64,000 nt of DNA from Catenovulum sediminis (lineage in GTDB: Bacteria; Pseudomonadota; Gammaproteobacteria; Enterobacterales; Alteromonadaceae). The stretch lies in assembly GCF_007289895.1 (NCBI RefSeq), contig NZ_CP041660.1, forward strand, positions 1,736,001 to 1,800,000, read 5' to 3'. Shown here piece after piece: positions 16,420 to 26,539 of this stretch. A model generated the notes under the pieces. The model ran no database searches. It saw only the letters and a list, made by a program, of their open reading frames with translations, and was not told the DNA's origin. The position numbers were made by a program, and so were the translations under genes. Positions within the stretch are counted from its first letter, which is position 1. The number at the start of each line of letters is the position of its first letter.

Positions 16420-18570
16420 ATGAAACAATCCATTCACACTGAAAAGCGCGAAGTGATATTGCACAAAGCCATGCAGCTTATGGTGATATTCTCCATTCCC
16501 GCAATTGGTTTGTCTATTTTTCGGATGTCTTATTTAGGCCCCGAACCGGTTGTTATCTTACACACCTTGTTAGGCGTTTTAGTTTGGCTAAATTATGCCT
16601 TGCGTAAACGGCTTTCGTATTTAGTTAAAGTTAATTTACTAGTGGGTTTAACCTGCCTAATTGCAGTCAGCGGCATTGTCCGATTTGGTATTCTAGGGTC
16701 GGGCGGCGTTGTTGCTATGTTTGGTTTATTTTTAGCTGCGATTTTTTGGTCTTCACGAGCGGCTTTTGTTTTATTGGCTTTGATGATAGGCGTTTACTGC
16801 GCTTCTTTTGCACTATTCCAAGCTCAAATAACGCATATTAATATGGATATTGAAGCATTTCACTTATCTTATATCAGCTGGGGCTTAGAGGGAGTGCTGG
16901 TATTGTGTTTTGCTGGGACAGTCATTACTTTACAGGGGCTACAACATCAACAGTATGGGCATTCTCTAAAGTTCGTCAGTGATAAATTAGATACCCAAAA
17001 CGAGCAGCTAATCAATATTAACAAAGCACTTTCAGACACCAATAAGTTACTTTCAATTGTTTTGGATAACATTCCGGTTCGGGTTTTTTGGAAAGATACG
17101 AATTTAAACTATTTAGGCTGTAACCGAGCCTTTGCCAAAGACTCTTTGAAAGCAAAGCCAGAAGATATTGTCGGTGAGAGCGATTATCAGCAAATCTGGC
17201 ATGCGCAAGCTGAAAGTTATCGTGAAGACGACCTACAAGTCATTAGTCGTGGAATCGCCAAACTCAATTTCGAAGAACAGCAAACCAGAAGAGGCGGCGA
17301 AGTGGCTTGGGTCAGAACCAGTAAAATACCGCTATTGGATGGAGAGGGGAATATATTAGGCGTGCTAGGCACTTATGAAGATATCACCGAGCAGAAACTA
17401 TTTAATGACAAACTAACTGAAGCCAAAGCTAAAGCCGAGGCTGCTAATCTAGCCAAATCTCAGTTTTTAGCCAATATGTCACATGAAATTCGAACCCCGC
17501 TAAATGGCGTTATTGGTATGACACAATTGTGTTTGCACACTACTGACCTTAATTCAGAACAGCAAGGTTTTTTAGAAAAAATTGACCTGTCTGCTCGCTC
17601 TTTATTAACCATTCTTAACGATATACTCGATTACTCAAAAATAGAAGCAGGAAAACTTGAGTTAGAAAATATCGAATTTACGGTTGAAGATATTTACAAG
17701 CAACTGGAAGCAATACACGCACATACCGCCGTATCGAAGGGCTTGAGTTTTGAAATTCGAAAAAGCTCACAAGCTGAAACTTTATTGCTGGGTGACCCGA
17801 TACGTATATTGCAAATCTTATCGAATTTATGCAGCAATGCGATTAAGTTTACATCATCAGGAGTGGTTATCGTGATCTCAGATGTAGCGCCACAAGCAGA
17901 TGGCTTTTATAGAGTCAGTTTTAAAATTTGTGATACAGGTATCGGGATTGACAAAGAAAAGATAGATGGGTTGTTTACCGCTTTTGAACAGCTTGAATCT
18001 TCGACCAATAGACGGTTTGGCGGTTCTGGTCTGGGTTTATCAATCTCTAAAAGTTTGGCCAACATGATGGGCGGCAATATTAGCGTTGAAAGTCGGCCTG
18101 GTAAGGGCAGCATCTTCAGTTTGCAATTGATGCTTGCCAAAGCTAAACAAGATATACAATTAAAAGATACAGATAATTCATCAAAAGGGCACAAGCCAGA
18201 TTTGCATGGTTTTAAAATTTTGCTGGCCGAAGATAATGAGATCAATCAACAGGTTGTACTGGGGATGCTGGCAAGCACCGGAGCTGATACTGAGGTGGCT
18301 CTTGACGGCCGGAAGGCGATTGAGATGGCGCATAGTTTTATGCCAGATTTGATTTTGATGGATATTCAAATGCCCAATATTGATGGCGTTAAAGCTACAC
18401 TGGAGATTCATCAAAGCTATCCAAATATGCCCATTATTGCGTTAACCGCCAATGTAATGAAAGAAGATGTAAATGAGTATTTGGCTTCAGGTTTTGCCGA
18501 TATTCTTGCAAAACCCATAGATATCAATAAATTTTACGCGTTACTGGAGCATCATAAAACGCGTTTGTAA
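16420..18570 (+). CDS. Hybrid sensor histidine kinase with PAS and receiver domains
   Basis: This 716-residue protein has about six membrane helices in residues 20-180, a PAS domain about 210-325, a HisKA domain with phospho-accepting His355 in M-S-H-E-I-R-T-P-L-N-G, an HATPase domain about 455-570 (N box, D-T-G-I-G, G-G-S-G-L-G-L) and a C-terminal receiver with phospho-accepting Asp648 (L-M-D-I-Q-M-P). It should autophosphorylate and pass the phosphate to its own receiver, then to a phosphotransfer protein not encoded nearby. Its tail overlaps the converging GH13 gene by 19 bases. The signal is unknown. Confidence 0.92.
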   Translation: MKQSIHTEKREVILHKAMQLMVIFSIPAIGLSIFRMSYLGPEPVVILHTLLGVLVWLNYALRKRLSYLVKVNLLVGLTCLIAVSGIVRFGILGSGGVVAMFGLFLAAIFWSSRAAFVLLALMIGVYCASFALFQAQITHINMDIEAFHLSYISWGLEGVLVLCFAGTVITLQGLQHQQYGHSLKFVSDKLDTQNEQLININKALSDTNKLLSIVLDNIPVRVFWKDTNLNYLGCNRAFAKDSLKAKPEDIVGESDYQQIWHAQAESYREDDLQVISRGIAKLNFEEQQTRRGGEVAWVRTSKIPLLDGEGNILGVLGTYEDITEQKLFNDKLTEAKAKAEAANLAKSQFLANMSHEIRTPLNGVIGMTQLCLHTTDLNSEQQGFLEKIDLSARSLLTILNDILDYSKIEAGKLELENIEFTVEDIYKQLEAIHAHTAVSKGLSFEIRKSSQAETLLLGDPIRILQILSNLCSNAIKFTSSGVVIVISDVAPQADGFYRVSFKICDTGIGIDKEKIDGLFTAFEQLESSTNRRFGGSGLGLSISKSLANMMGGNISVESRPGKGSIFSLQLMLAKAKQDIQLKDTDNSSKGHKPDLHGFKILLAEDNEINQQVVLGMLASTGADTEVALDGRKAIEMAHSFMPDLILMDIQMPNIDGVKATLEIHQSYPNMPIIALTANVMKEDVNEYLASGFADILAKPIDINKFYALLEHHKTRL

Positions 18571-20078
18571 GTTGAGTAGCCGTGTGTTTCGCTGACATCC
18601 GGTGACAATAACAGCGTGCCTAACGGCGGTACAGTGACTTCTATAACCGATGCTTTGATATAAATAGTTTGTCTGGCATTGTTGAGCAAATCTATCATGC
18701 CACCCATATTCATTAACTTAGAATTTGGCACCATTAAATACTCAGTGATTTGTTCTTCATTTGGATTGCATATACATAGCACACTCTCTTCCACCTTATC
18801 TGTGTACCGTTCAAATGCCAAAAGTTTATTGCTATGGACTGGGCGATAGTTGCCGATCTTTAACGCTCTATGTTGTTGGCGCAAATGAATTAGGGTTTTC
18901 ATCCAGATTAAATGTTCGTTATCATCCGTTACCCAATCCCAGCGCATCGGCCCACGCATTTCAGGGTCTTCACCTCCTTGCATGCCCAGTTCACTGCCGT
19001 AATAGACATTTGGTGCGCCAGGAAAACAAAACTGCAGTAATTGTGCGAGTTTTTGCCGCCGTCTGTCGGGTAACATATTGGCTAATCTGGGGGTGTCGTG
19101 ATTGTCTAATACCAACCATGATTTTAATAAGTGCTCGATGCCAGCGTCTTGAATCATTTGTTCAAACATTTTCGCGGCGACATGCGGTTCAATTTTGCCT
19201 TCGCATAAACGCCAGATTATTTCGCGTGCTGTAAAATTCATCACGCCATCGACCGACGGAAACCATTGCTGCGGGTAACACCAAATTTCACCGACCACTA
19301 ACGCTTCAGGTTTGCAGGTGTGCACGGCGTTGGTTAACTCATCCAAATAATAAAAGCCGATATCGTGTGCGACATCTAAGCGCCAGCCATCAATTCCATC
19401 TTTTAGATAACTTTGTACGACTGAATCTTCATCCAACCAGATGTGCTTTCTAACCGCTTCGTTTTCTAAATTTAACTCAGGCAGGTTTACCGCATTGTTC
19501 CATGATCTATGCCCACTTGGGTATGTGTTGTTAAAACAAAACCAGTTGCGATATGGGCTTTTGAAATCAAGGCTGGCCTGTTGATAAATATCGGCATTGC
19601 GCCCCATATGATTGAAAACGCCATCCAGCACGATTTTCATACCTAAGTTATGCACCGCTTCTGTCAGTGTTTTTACATCTTGACGGTTGCCGAATTCGGG
19701 TGATACCTGATGAAAATCTAAACTGTCATATTTGTGATTGGTATACGCATAGTGAATTGGATTAAGGTACAAAACATCTGCACCCAATGATTTAATGTGA
19801 TCTAATTTATGCGTTAAACTTTTTAGGTCGCCGCCCCAGAATTCTATTTCATGGCTCCATAACGCTTCTTTTTCTAAGTAGGTTCCATGCTCAGGTGTTT
19901 CCTGCCAGCTTCTTAATATTTTAGGTTTTGGATAAAGTAGGCGTTTACTATCAATGTCGTTGCTGGGCGCAAATCGATCAACTAAGACTTGATAAACAAT
20001 TGCGCCATTACGCCAATCCTGTTCACGTTCAATAAAAATCGGACTCAGCTCACTATCGGTTGCATTGGCGTAATTCAT
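18552..20078 (-). CDS. GH13 alpha-amylase-family glycosidase
   Basis: This 508-residue cytoplasmic enzyme has the GH13 catalytic set: nucleophile D235 (G-W-R-L-D-V-A-H-D), acid/base E264 (V-V-G-E-I-W) and D328 (L-D-N-H-D-T-P-R), with the D-G-V-F-N-H region at 152-157. The sequence resembles the neopullulanase/maltogenic amylase/cyclomaltodextrinase group, which cuts alpha-1,4 bonds in maltodextrins. There is no signal peptide, so it acts on imported sugars. An XRE regulator lies 15 bases upstream on the same strand and may control it. The exact subfamily is uncertain. Confidence 0.88.
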   Translation of the reverse strand: MNYANATDSELSPIFIEREQDWRNGAIVYQVLVDRFAPSNDIDSKRLLYPKPKILRSWQETPEHGTYLEKEALWSHEIEFWGGDLKSLTHKLDHIKSLGADVLYLNPIHYAYTNHKYDSLDFHQVSPEFGNRQDVKTLTEAVHNLGMKIVLDGVFNHMGRNADIYQQASLDFKSPYRNWFCFNNTYPSGHRSWNNAVNLPELNLENEAVRKHIWLDEDSVVQSYLKDGIDGWRLDVAHDIGFYYLDELTNAVHTCKPEALVVGEIWCYPQQWFPSVDGVMNFTAREIIWRLCEGKIEPHVAAKMFEQMIQDAGIEHLLKSWLVLDNHDTPRLANMLPDRRRQKLAQLLQFCFPGAPNVYYGSELGMQGGEDPEMRGPMRWDWVTDDNEHLIWMKTLIHLRQQHRALKIGNYRPVHSNKLLAFERYTDKVEESVLCICNPNEEQITEYLMVPNSKLMNMGGMIDLLNNARQTIYIKASVIEVTVPPLGTLLLSPDVSETHGYSTYKRVL

Positions 20079-20093
20079 ATCATTTCCTCACAA

Positions 20094-20498
20094 TTAAAGC
20101 TTTTTGCTTTGCGCTATATTTAAAAACCTTTCCGCACCAGCTTTATCTAAATAGCCATCAGGTTTTTTATTTGCTCTTAAATACTGGTAAGCCGAAATCA
20201 TTCGGGTTAATTCTAATGTTGCGACTTCATTTAGTTCTGTTTTTCTAGTCAAAGCGTGTGCCATTTTCAGCGCTTCTAAATCCACCACTTCTGCATGGCG
20301 GTATAAATAACCACAGCCGGTCGCTAAATATTCTAATGAGCAATTTGCGCGTTCTGCAATTTGGTTGGCTTTGTTTAAACTCGGCTCACTGCCATTTAAA
20401 TATTTACGAATGAGTGCCTCATTTAGACCGACCCTGCGGGAAAAACCGCTAATACTCTCTTTTCCAATTAAACTTTTTAAGCGCTCTGCAAAACTCAT
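20094..20498 (-). CDS. XRE-family helix-turn-helix regulator
   Basis: This 134-residue protein has a phage-repressor-like HTH at about residues 6-55 (FSRRVGLNEALIRKYLNGSEPS) and a helical C-terminal half of unknown role. Such proteins bind palindromes as dimers. It lies immediately upstream of the GH13 gene on the same strand and divergent from an aldo/keto reductase. A perfect 18-bp palindrome lies in the shared upstream region. It may come from a prophage-type repressor recruited as a local regulator. The targets are inferred. Confidence 0.8.
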   Translation of the reverse strand: MSFAERLKSLIGKESISGFSRRVGLNEALIRKYLNGSEPSLNKANQIAERANCSLEYLATGCGYLYRHAEVVDLEALKMAHALTRKTELNEVATLELTRMISAYQYLRANKKPDGYLDKAGAERFLNIAQSKKL

Positions 20499-20607
20499 GA
20501 ACGACCTCGACTAGGTTGTGTTATATATTTTGTTATATATTGTGTTGTGTGTGTGCGGGTATTTTATCATGCCATAAATAGTGAAGCAGTTGGGTATAAA
20601 TATGATG

Positions 20608-20625
20608 CTCGAACTATAGTTCGAG
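20608..20625. promoter_or_regulatory. Perfect 18-bp palindrome, candidate operator
   Basis: ctcgaactatagttcgag lies between the divergent XRE regulator and aldo/keto reductase genes, about 80 bases upstream of the reductase start. Nearby at 20517-20546 the segment GTTATATATTTT recurs as a direct repeat. Both are candidate binding sites for the XRE protein. Confidence 0.5.
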
Positions 20626-20704
20626 GTGGTGCTGCATGCGAGTTGTTTGGTATGTATATTCGGTTTAGCATGCGCCATTAATTTTGTTTTAGAGAGAGTC
20701 AACT

Positions 20705-21604
20705 ATGCAGCGAATCAAACTAGCAGAAGATTTAACATTTTCGCAATTTATTCAGGGGTATTGGCGTTTAAACGATTGGTCAATGTCGGTAAGTGAATTA
20801 ACGGAGTTTGTTAAACAGCATTTGGATCTGGGTATTACTACAGTTGATCATGCAGATATTTATGGTGACTACGAATGCGAAGCAATTTTTGGTCAGGTAT
20901 TAAAGCACTCTCCAGAATTACGCAGCAAAATGGAAATTGTCACTAAATGTGATATTAAACTGGTGTCAGGTAAATACCCAGAGCGTAAAATAGGACATTA
21001 CGATACATCTGCACAACATATCAAACAATCTGTCGAATGCTCTTTGCAGAATCTGGCAACGGATTATATTGACGTATTATTAATTCATCGCCCCGATGCT
21101 TTAATGAATGCCGATGAAGTGGCTGATACTTTTAAAGCGCTTAAACAGGCAGGCAAGGTCAGACAGTTTGGTGTTTCTAACTTTACACCGATGCAATTTG
21201 ATTTGTTGCAATCCAGGCTGGATGACAAATTAGTCACCAATCAAGTAGAGTTGAACCCGATTAATATGCAAACCACGGCCGACGGTACGTTAGAGCATCT
21301 GCAAAAGCTGCGTGTTGCACCTATGATTTGGTCTTGTTTGGCGGGAGGACGTATATTTTCTGAGCAATCAGAACAAGCAAGCCGTCTGCGCGAAACTCTG
21401 AGCCAAATTGCGCAAGAAGTAAATGCCAGTATTGATCAGGTCATTTATGCTTGGATTCTAAAACTACCTTGCAATCCATTGCCCATCATTGGTTCAGGAA
21501 ACATCGAGCGGGTGAAAACTGCGCTAGTGTCCGCTGACATTAAATTGACTAACGAACAATGGTATAGAGTTTGGGTCGCATCAAACGGGCACAACGTGCC
21601 TTAA
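20705..21604 (+). CDS. Aldo/keto reductase (YdhF-like)
   Basis: This 299-residue NADPH-dependent oxidoreductase has the AKR tetrad in recognisable context: D-H-A-D-I-Y-G-D-Y (D and Y), a lysine in V-T-K-C-D and a histidine in L-L-I-H-R-P-D. It most resembles the YdhF branch. Members reduce aldehydes or ketones in the cytoplasm, with no defined physiological substrate. AGAGAGAG precedes the ATG. It is divergent from the XRE regulator. A weak hairpin TTAAGCT/AGCTTAA follows the stop. Confidence 0.88.
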   Translation: MQRIKLAEDLTFSQFIQGYWRLNDWSMSVSELTEFVKQHLDLGITTVDHADIYGDYECEAIFGQVLKHSPELRSKMEIVTKCDIKLVSGKYPERKIGHYDTSAQHIKQSVECSLQNLATDYIDVLLIHRPDALMNADEVADTFKALKQAGKVRQFGVSNFTPMQFDLLQSRLDDKLVTNQVELNPINMQTTADGTLEHLQKLRVAPMIWSCLAGGRIFSEQSEQASRLRETLSQIAQEVNASIDQVIYAWILKLPCNPLPIIGSGNIERVKTALVSADIKLTNEQWYRVWVASNGHNVP

Positions 21605-21745
21605 GCTGAATTTTAGCTTAACACCTCACTTAAAGCCGGTGAATAAAATTAGAAACTCTGTTGTTTTGTTGTTTTTATATTGTTAACATTTAAATTGTGT
21701 TTATTGGGTTACAATATTTTAGTATATAAAAACAAGGAGTGTTGG

Positions 21746-22966
21746 ATGATCCGGCCTTTAATCTTTCTGTTTATATTAATCAATTCATTTTCGGTAACGG
21801 CGAACATCATCAAGGCTAACCAAGCTATTGAAGATGAAGATTTTCAACAGGCGGCGCAGTTTCTTTTGCGCTCGGCCAAAGTCGGTCATGCAGAATCTCA
21901 GTTTAAACTGGCGATTATGAATTTTCAGGGGCAAATTGGTAAAAAGGACTTACACGAAGCGATGTCTTGGTTATTTTTAGCCAGTCAGTATGATTACCCG
22001 AATGCGCTCAAATTTACCCAAGAGATTTATGCAAGTTTACCCGCAGAGCAACAGCAAAAGGCGTTGAAATTAGCCGAAGCAAGAGCGCTCGAATTCGGGC
22101 CTGATAATTTACAGCAAACCATATTACCGCATATCGGTGACAGTGCCTTTGCCGGACAAGTATTGGATAAATCAGCTAAATTAGTTAAGCGCGGACCTTT
22201 ACATTACACTGGCGCGGCGCGTCGTTCGGTTGCAAATGAGGCTTTGTTTTACAAAGCTTTGCAAAGTGGCAACGCCAATTTACTCAAGCAGATGCAAAAT
22301 TTTGAATCAGGTATGGTCATCACAATTGCTGACATTGATAGCAGTGGCAATGTGGAAGATGTTGAAGTTATTTTTGAATGGCCAGAACATCAGTTTACCG
22401 ATGCTTCTATTGATTCAGTTTATAATTCGGTCGTTTCTCCGGCAAAGCGGGGTGAAGACCATGCTGCTCATTATGGTTTAGTCTTTAGTGCCTATTTTGG
22501 TTCAGAGGGTGTGAACGATTTACGCACTGATTATCCTCATTTATATAAAACTTTCCGTTCTCTTCAGCGTCAGGCTGAAGAGAATCCAATGTCGGCCTAT
22601 TATTATGCTAATTTTTTACGTGCTTACCGTCCTTTGTTGTCTGCTGAAGAGTACGAATCGTTTGAAAAGGTTTTGTTGGGTTCGGCCGAACAAGGGATTT
22701 TGATCGCACAATTAGCGTACGGTGTTTATCAGGTTTATGAAAATGATGAATTACAAGATGGCATGCAGTGGATTGTAAAAGCCGCACAAGCGGGATTCGC
22801 ACCGGCTGAATATCGATTAGGTGATCTGTTAATGCATTCACCATCGGCTTATTTACAACAAGATTTTCAAAAAGCACAATTTTGGTTGACTCGGGCCGCC
22901 GAACAAGGGCACGAAGCTGCGCAGAAAAAACTGGAAACTGTAAAACAACTCATTGCGAAACGCTAA
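21746..22966 (+). CDS. Exported Sel1/TPR-repeat protein
   Basis: I start this gene at ATG 21746, which has AAGGAG upstream and begins a good signal peptide (MIRPLIFLFILINSFSVTA). The in-frame extension to 21680 lacks both. The mature protein of about 385 residues has Sel1-like repeats near both ends (A-E-S-Q-F-K-L-A-I-M and A-P-A-E-Y-R-L-G-D-L-L), with a TonB-C-like middle region (about 150-230). Sel1 proteins are scaffolds. The next gene starts one base after its stop, so it forms an operon with the lipoprotein and the S9 peptidase. Confidence 0.75.
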   Translation: MIRPLIFLFILINSFSVTANIIKANQAIEDEDFQQAAQFLLRSAKVGHAESQFKLAIMNFQGQIGKKDLHEAMSWLFLASQYDYPNALKFTQEIYASLPAEQQQKALKLAEARALEFGPDNLQQTILPHIGDSAFAGQVLDKSAKLVKRGPLHYTGAARRSVANEALFYKALQSGNANLLKQMQNFESGMVITIADIDSSGNVEDVEVIFEWPEHQFTDASIDSVYNSVVSPAKRGEDHAAHYGLVFSAYFGSEGVNDLRTDYPHLYKTFRSLQRQAEENPMSAYYYANFLRAYRPLLSAEEYESFEKVLLGSAEQGILIAQLAYGVYQVYENDELQDGMQWIVKAAQAGFAPAEYRLGDLLMHSPSAYLQQDFQKAQFWLTRAAEQGHEAAQKKLETVKQLIAKR

Positions 22967-23536
22967 ATGAAAACCCTGTCTGTTATGTATGTAAGTAAGT
23001 GCTTGCTTTGCATGTTCTTCCTAGTCAGTTGTAGTAGTCGTGCATTATTGGTGAATGAGCAGCCTGTGCCTTTAAGTTCAAAACAAGGGTATTTGTTACT
23101 CAAGATTGAAAGTGCCAGTTGGTTGGAAAAAGTACAGATTACCGGACCAGAGCGACTGGCGTATCAACCAGAGTCACCGAAGGTGAATGTTGATGAATAT
23201 TTTTTATTGCCTGTTAAAGCCGGTGTCTATCGTGTTTCAGAAATTAAAACCGGTCTGCTGTCATTTAATACAGAAGAGGTTTTTGCCGATATTGAAAATG
23301 AATCTGTCTGGCAATTTACAATAGAATCTGGGCAGATTAACTACATTGGCGATTTATACGTCAATACCCATATTGCTGGCGCTTTAAAAGTAAAAAACGA
23401 ACTGGTGAACCAGTCATCACAAGCTTACCAGTACATTCGTCAATATCAGGCTGACTTATTATCCCGTTACCCAATGCGATACGCTGGGCCGGGAAATGAC
23501 CCGTATTTAAAAATGCTGACCCATCGCCAGAAGTAA
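22967..23536 (+). CDS. Lipoprotein of unknown function
   Basis: This 189-residue protein has an N-terminal hydrophobic stretch ending in the lipobox L-V-S-C at about residues 19-22, followed by S-S-S. It is therefore probably lipidated and held on the outer or inner membrane facing the periplasm. No domain is recognised. The beta-rich middle (residues 45-130) resembles small carbohydrate- or peptide-binding lipoproteins only in general character. Its ATG immediately follows the Sel1 gene stop, indicating translational coupling. Confidence 0.7.
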   Translation: MKTLSVMYVSKCLLCMFFLVSCSSRALLVNEQPVPLSSKQGYLLLKIESASWLEKVQITGPERLAYQPESPKVNVDEYFLLPVKAGVYRVSEIKTGLLSFNTEEVFADIENESVWQFTIESGQINYIGDLYVNTHIAGALKVKNELVNQSSQAYQYIRQYQADLLSRYPMRYAGPGNDPYLKMLTHRQK

Positions 23537-23557
23537 AACAATTCGGAATGAGCTTAA

Positions 23558-25474
23558 ATGGACAAATTAAAACGCTATACCTTCTGTTTTTTATTGTTTT
23601 TGCTATTTAGTGGGCACACTGTTGCCAATGAACGAGGACTGCTAGAGAAAATTATCAGTTCAGCCAGCATCAAGCATATCCGGATGAGCCCTGATGGACA
23701 ACATGCCGCTTTTACTACCAGCCACGAAGATGAAGACTATATTGCGGTATTTTCGCTATCCAACTTTGAAACAAGTATTGTACATAACTTGCCAAAGGGG
23801 CAGCGTATACAATATGCAAGGCTTGCCTGGATAGACAATAAACACCTGTATTTGCAGTATGCAAAATCAGACAGTTATAAGGCAAAACATAAAAAGTATT
23901 TATATGAAATTTCAGACGATTTATCGATTAAAGAGCATGGTTTGCATGTACCTGGTTATTTAGTTGATCCTTTGGCTAGACAGAGTGGTCAACTGATATA
24001 TGCACACTATCAATACGAGCGGTTAAAATATAGATTAAAATTATTTCGCGCGACTCCACAAGATTTAATTCGCAATAATTTTAGCCAAGCCTATGAATAT
24101 CAGGCTGAGTTAAAGGACGTTTTGCGCTATTCAACTGATGAACAGCACAACCTTAGGTTTGCCCAATCAAATGACCGAAAGTCGGTAGAGCATCAATTCT
24201 GGTTTTTAGATGAAGATGAACACTGGCAAAAGTTATATAAAACAGATGTTACCCGAAATACCTTTAAACCCATTGCAATAATAGACGCGAATACGGCTTT
24301 AGTACTGTCTAATGTCGTGTCAGATAAAGTGGCATTATGGCGTTTTGATATTGCAGCTCAGCGTTTTGTTGAGTCTTTATATCAGCATCCTGAGTATGAT
24401 TTAGTTGGTGTATCACTCACTAAAACTGACCAACAGCTTCGTTCCGTCAGTTATTATCAGGATGGATTGCTGAAAGTTGATTATTTTGATGAATCAGTGA
24501 AACAGAGATTACAGTTGGTCACTCAACTGTTAAATGATGGGTCTTCATATATAGTGTCAGCCGATCAAAATGAAGATAACATGGTACTGTTTCATTCAGA
24601 TTCGAACTTCTCAGGTGCGTTTTATTTACTGCCTGATAACAGTGACCTGCCTCAATTGCTCGCACATCGATATGCACAGCACGGTGCTTTGAATTTTAAT
24701 AAGAGTGAGCTCAGAGAGTTTAAAAATGCGGATGGGCAGACTACCGAGAGTTATTATCTGCCCGCTAAAACCGGTGTGTTAGAGCAATCTGTGTTACTGG
24801 TTGTCCCACATGGCGGACCAATTGGTGTGCGCGATTCGCGCAGTTTTAATGCCCAATTGCAGTATTTGAGTCAGCTGGGTTTTGCGAGTTTGCAGGTTAA
24901 TTTTAGAGGCTCTATCGGTTATGGCAAACGTTTTATGGATGCTGGGCGTGGGCAATTTGGTGAAATGATCGAGCAGGATGTGATGGCAGCGCTGCATAAC
25001 CTGCTAAAAACCGAATCATTTGATAAAATTTGCAGCCTTGGGAGTAGTTATGGCGGTTATTCAGCTTCGATGCTGGCAATTTTACATCCAGATGTTTTTG
25101 ACTGTGTGGTCGCCCGTTTTGGTGTTTACGACTTACATTTGTTGTATAGCGATGTAAATTATAAGCAGGGCGAATTGTATCAGAAGCGGGTACACCAGGT
25201 GGTCGGCGACCCTAATATACAAAAATCTCCGGTTTATTTAGCGGATAAACTCAATGTGCCGGTTTTATTGACTGCGGGTGCTAAAGATAAAATCGCGCGC
25301 CCTGAACATACCTGGCGTTTTCAGCAAATGTTGACGCAGCATAAAAAACAAGTCGAAATGAAAATCTTCGACAAAGCCGGCCATGGACATCAGAAAAAAG
25401 AGGGGTTACGTGCAGAGCTGGCACTGATTACCGATTTTCTGATGCGCCAATTAACATTAAATAAGGTTCATTAA
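23558..25474 (+). CDS. S9-family (prolyl oligopeptidase type) serine peptidase
   Basis: This 638-residue exported enzyme starts with a signal peptide (about residues 1-24). An N-terminal beta-propeller (about 30-390) precedes an alpha/beta-hydrolase domain with the triad Ser497 (G-S-S-Y-G-G), Asp577 (A-K-D-K) and His609 (G-H-G-H). Such enzymes trim peptides in the periplasm, often as dipeptidyl- or acylaminoacyl-peptidases. It is the third gene of the run with the Sel1 and lipoprotein genes, so a shared role in envelope peptide processing is possible but not shown. Confidence 0.9.
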   Translation: MDKLKRYTFCFLLFLLFSGHTVANERGLLEKIISSASIKHIRMSPDGQHAAFTTSHEDEDYIAVFSLSNFETSIVHNLPKGQRIQYARLAWIDNKHLYLQYAKSDSYKAKHKKYLYEISDDLSIKEHGLHVPGYLVDPLARQSGQLIYAHYQYERLKYRLKLFRATPQDLIRNNFSQAYEYQAELKDVLRYSTDEQHNLRFAQSNDRKSVEHQFWFLDEDEHWQKLYKTDVTRNTFKPIAIIDANTALVLSNVVSDKVALWRFDIAAQRFVESLYQHPEYDLVGVSLTKTDQQLRSVSYYQDGLLKVDYFDESVKQRLQLVTQLLNDGSSYIVSADQNEDNMVLFHSDSNFSGAFYLLPDNSDLPQLLAHRYAQHGALNFNKSELREFKNADGQTTESYYLPAKTGVLEQSVLLVVPHGGPIGVRDSRSFNAQLQYLSQLGFASLQVNFRGSIGYGKRFMDAGRGQFGEMIEQDVMAALHNLLKTESFDKICSLGSSYGGYSASMLAILHPDVFDCVVARFGVYDLHLLYSDVNYKQGELYQKRVHQVVGDPNIQKSPVYLADKLNVPVLLTAGAKDKIARPEHTWRFQQMLTQHKKQVEMKIFDKAGHGHQKKEGLRAELALITDFLMRQLTLNKVH

Positions 25475-25572
25475 ATAAAGGTCATTTAATTGAATATGGG
25501 CATCGCTGAAATTGCAAAGCTAGATGCCCTGTTAGACAATATGCTTATATTGGACTATTTGATTATGATTAA

Positions 25573-26478
25573 ATGAAATATAGGATTTTCACCCTTTTAG
25601 TACTGTTGTCGTTTTTTACTTCTGCTCGCGGGTTTGCACAACCAACCGATTCAGTTAATTTATCCGCTATTCAGCCGGATTACCGTGATTTTTGGCATGC
25701 CAGTGAAGAAAACTGGTTAGAGATTGGCGCATTATTTGGCGGGATCACCTATCTTGGTTTAAAGGAATGGGATTGGGGTAGCTCTAAGTTTAAATTCAAC
25801 GGGGAAGGCTGGTTTGGAATGGATACCGGCAGTGGTGGCGCCGATAAATTGGGGCACTTGTATTCAACTTATGCGATGAGTGAATTCTTATCTCATCGTA
25901 TGATGGATAAAGGGTATAGCGCGCAATCATCGGCTTTATATTCTGTTTATGCTGCCTCTGCATTAATGTTATATGTGGAAGTGTTCGACGGTTATTCAGG
26001 CGACCACGGCTTTAGCTATCAGGATTTAGTCGCCAATACAGTAGGTGCGGGTGTCTCTTACTTTAAAACTATTTATCCTCACACGTTAGGCGATACCTTA
26101 GATTTACGTATTGAGTATTCACCTTCTAAAGGCATGGAAGGTTTTCATCCGGTAACTGATTATTCCGGCATGAAGTATTTGGCGGTTGCTAAGTTAAACG
26201 GCATCGATGCTCTGAAAAAAACACCATTACGATTTTTCGAACTGCAATTAGGTTATTTTACGCGCGGGTTTGCAAAAAATGATCGGCCTTTTACTGACTA
26301 TCGTACAACTGAAACTTTCGTGGGGATCAGTATTAATCTGGATGAACTCTTGTTTAAACCATACGAAAAACAACTGGGTCAAGTAGGCCAGTATATTCGG
26401 GCTGCAACGCATTATGTGCAGGTACCTGGAATTTCATTACGTACAGATATCGCTGAGCGCAGAAAAGGTGTAAATTAA
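25573..26478 (+). CDS. DUF2279 (YfiM-like) outer-membrane or periplasmic protein
   Basis: This 301-residue protein has a signal peptide (about residues 1-22, ending ARGFA) and the DUF2279 core G-A-D-K-L-G-H-L-Y-S-T-Y with further hydrophobic segments at about 110-165. The C-terminal half is beta-rich, so an outer-membrane location is plausible. The function of the family is unknown. It follows the S9 peptidase by 98 bases and may have its own promoter, because a short AT-rich leader without a strong ribosome-binding site precedes it. Confidence 0.75.
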   Translation: MKYRIFTLLVLLSFFTSARGFAQPTDSVNLSAIQPDYRDFWHASEENWLEIGALFGGITYLGLKEWDWGSSKFKFNGEGWFGMDTGSGGADKLGHLYSTYAMSEFLSHRMMDKGYSAQSSALYSVYAASALMLYVEVFDGYSGDHGFSYQDLVANTVGAGVSYFKTIYPHTLGDTLDLRIEYSPSKGMEGFHPVTDYSGMKYLAVAKLNGIDALKKTPLRFFELQLGYFTRGFAKNDRPFTDYRTTETFVGISINLDELLFKPYEKQLGQVGQYIRAATHYVQVPGISLRTDIAERRKGVN

Positions 26479-26539
26479 CGGCCAATCGCCATCATCGACA
26501 ATCTGCAAAAAAATGTCAGCTTGATAGTAAGGATTCAAT

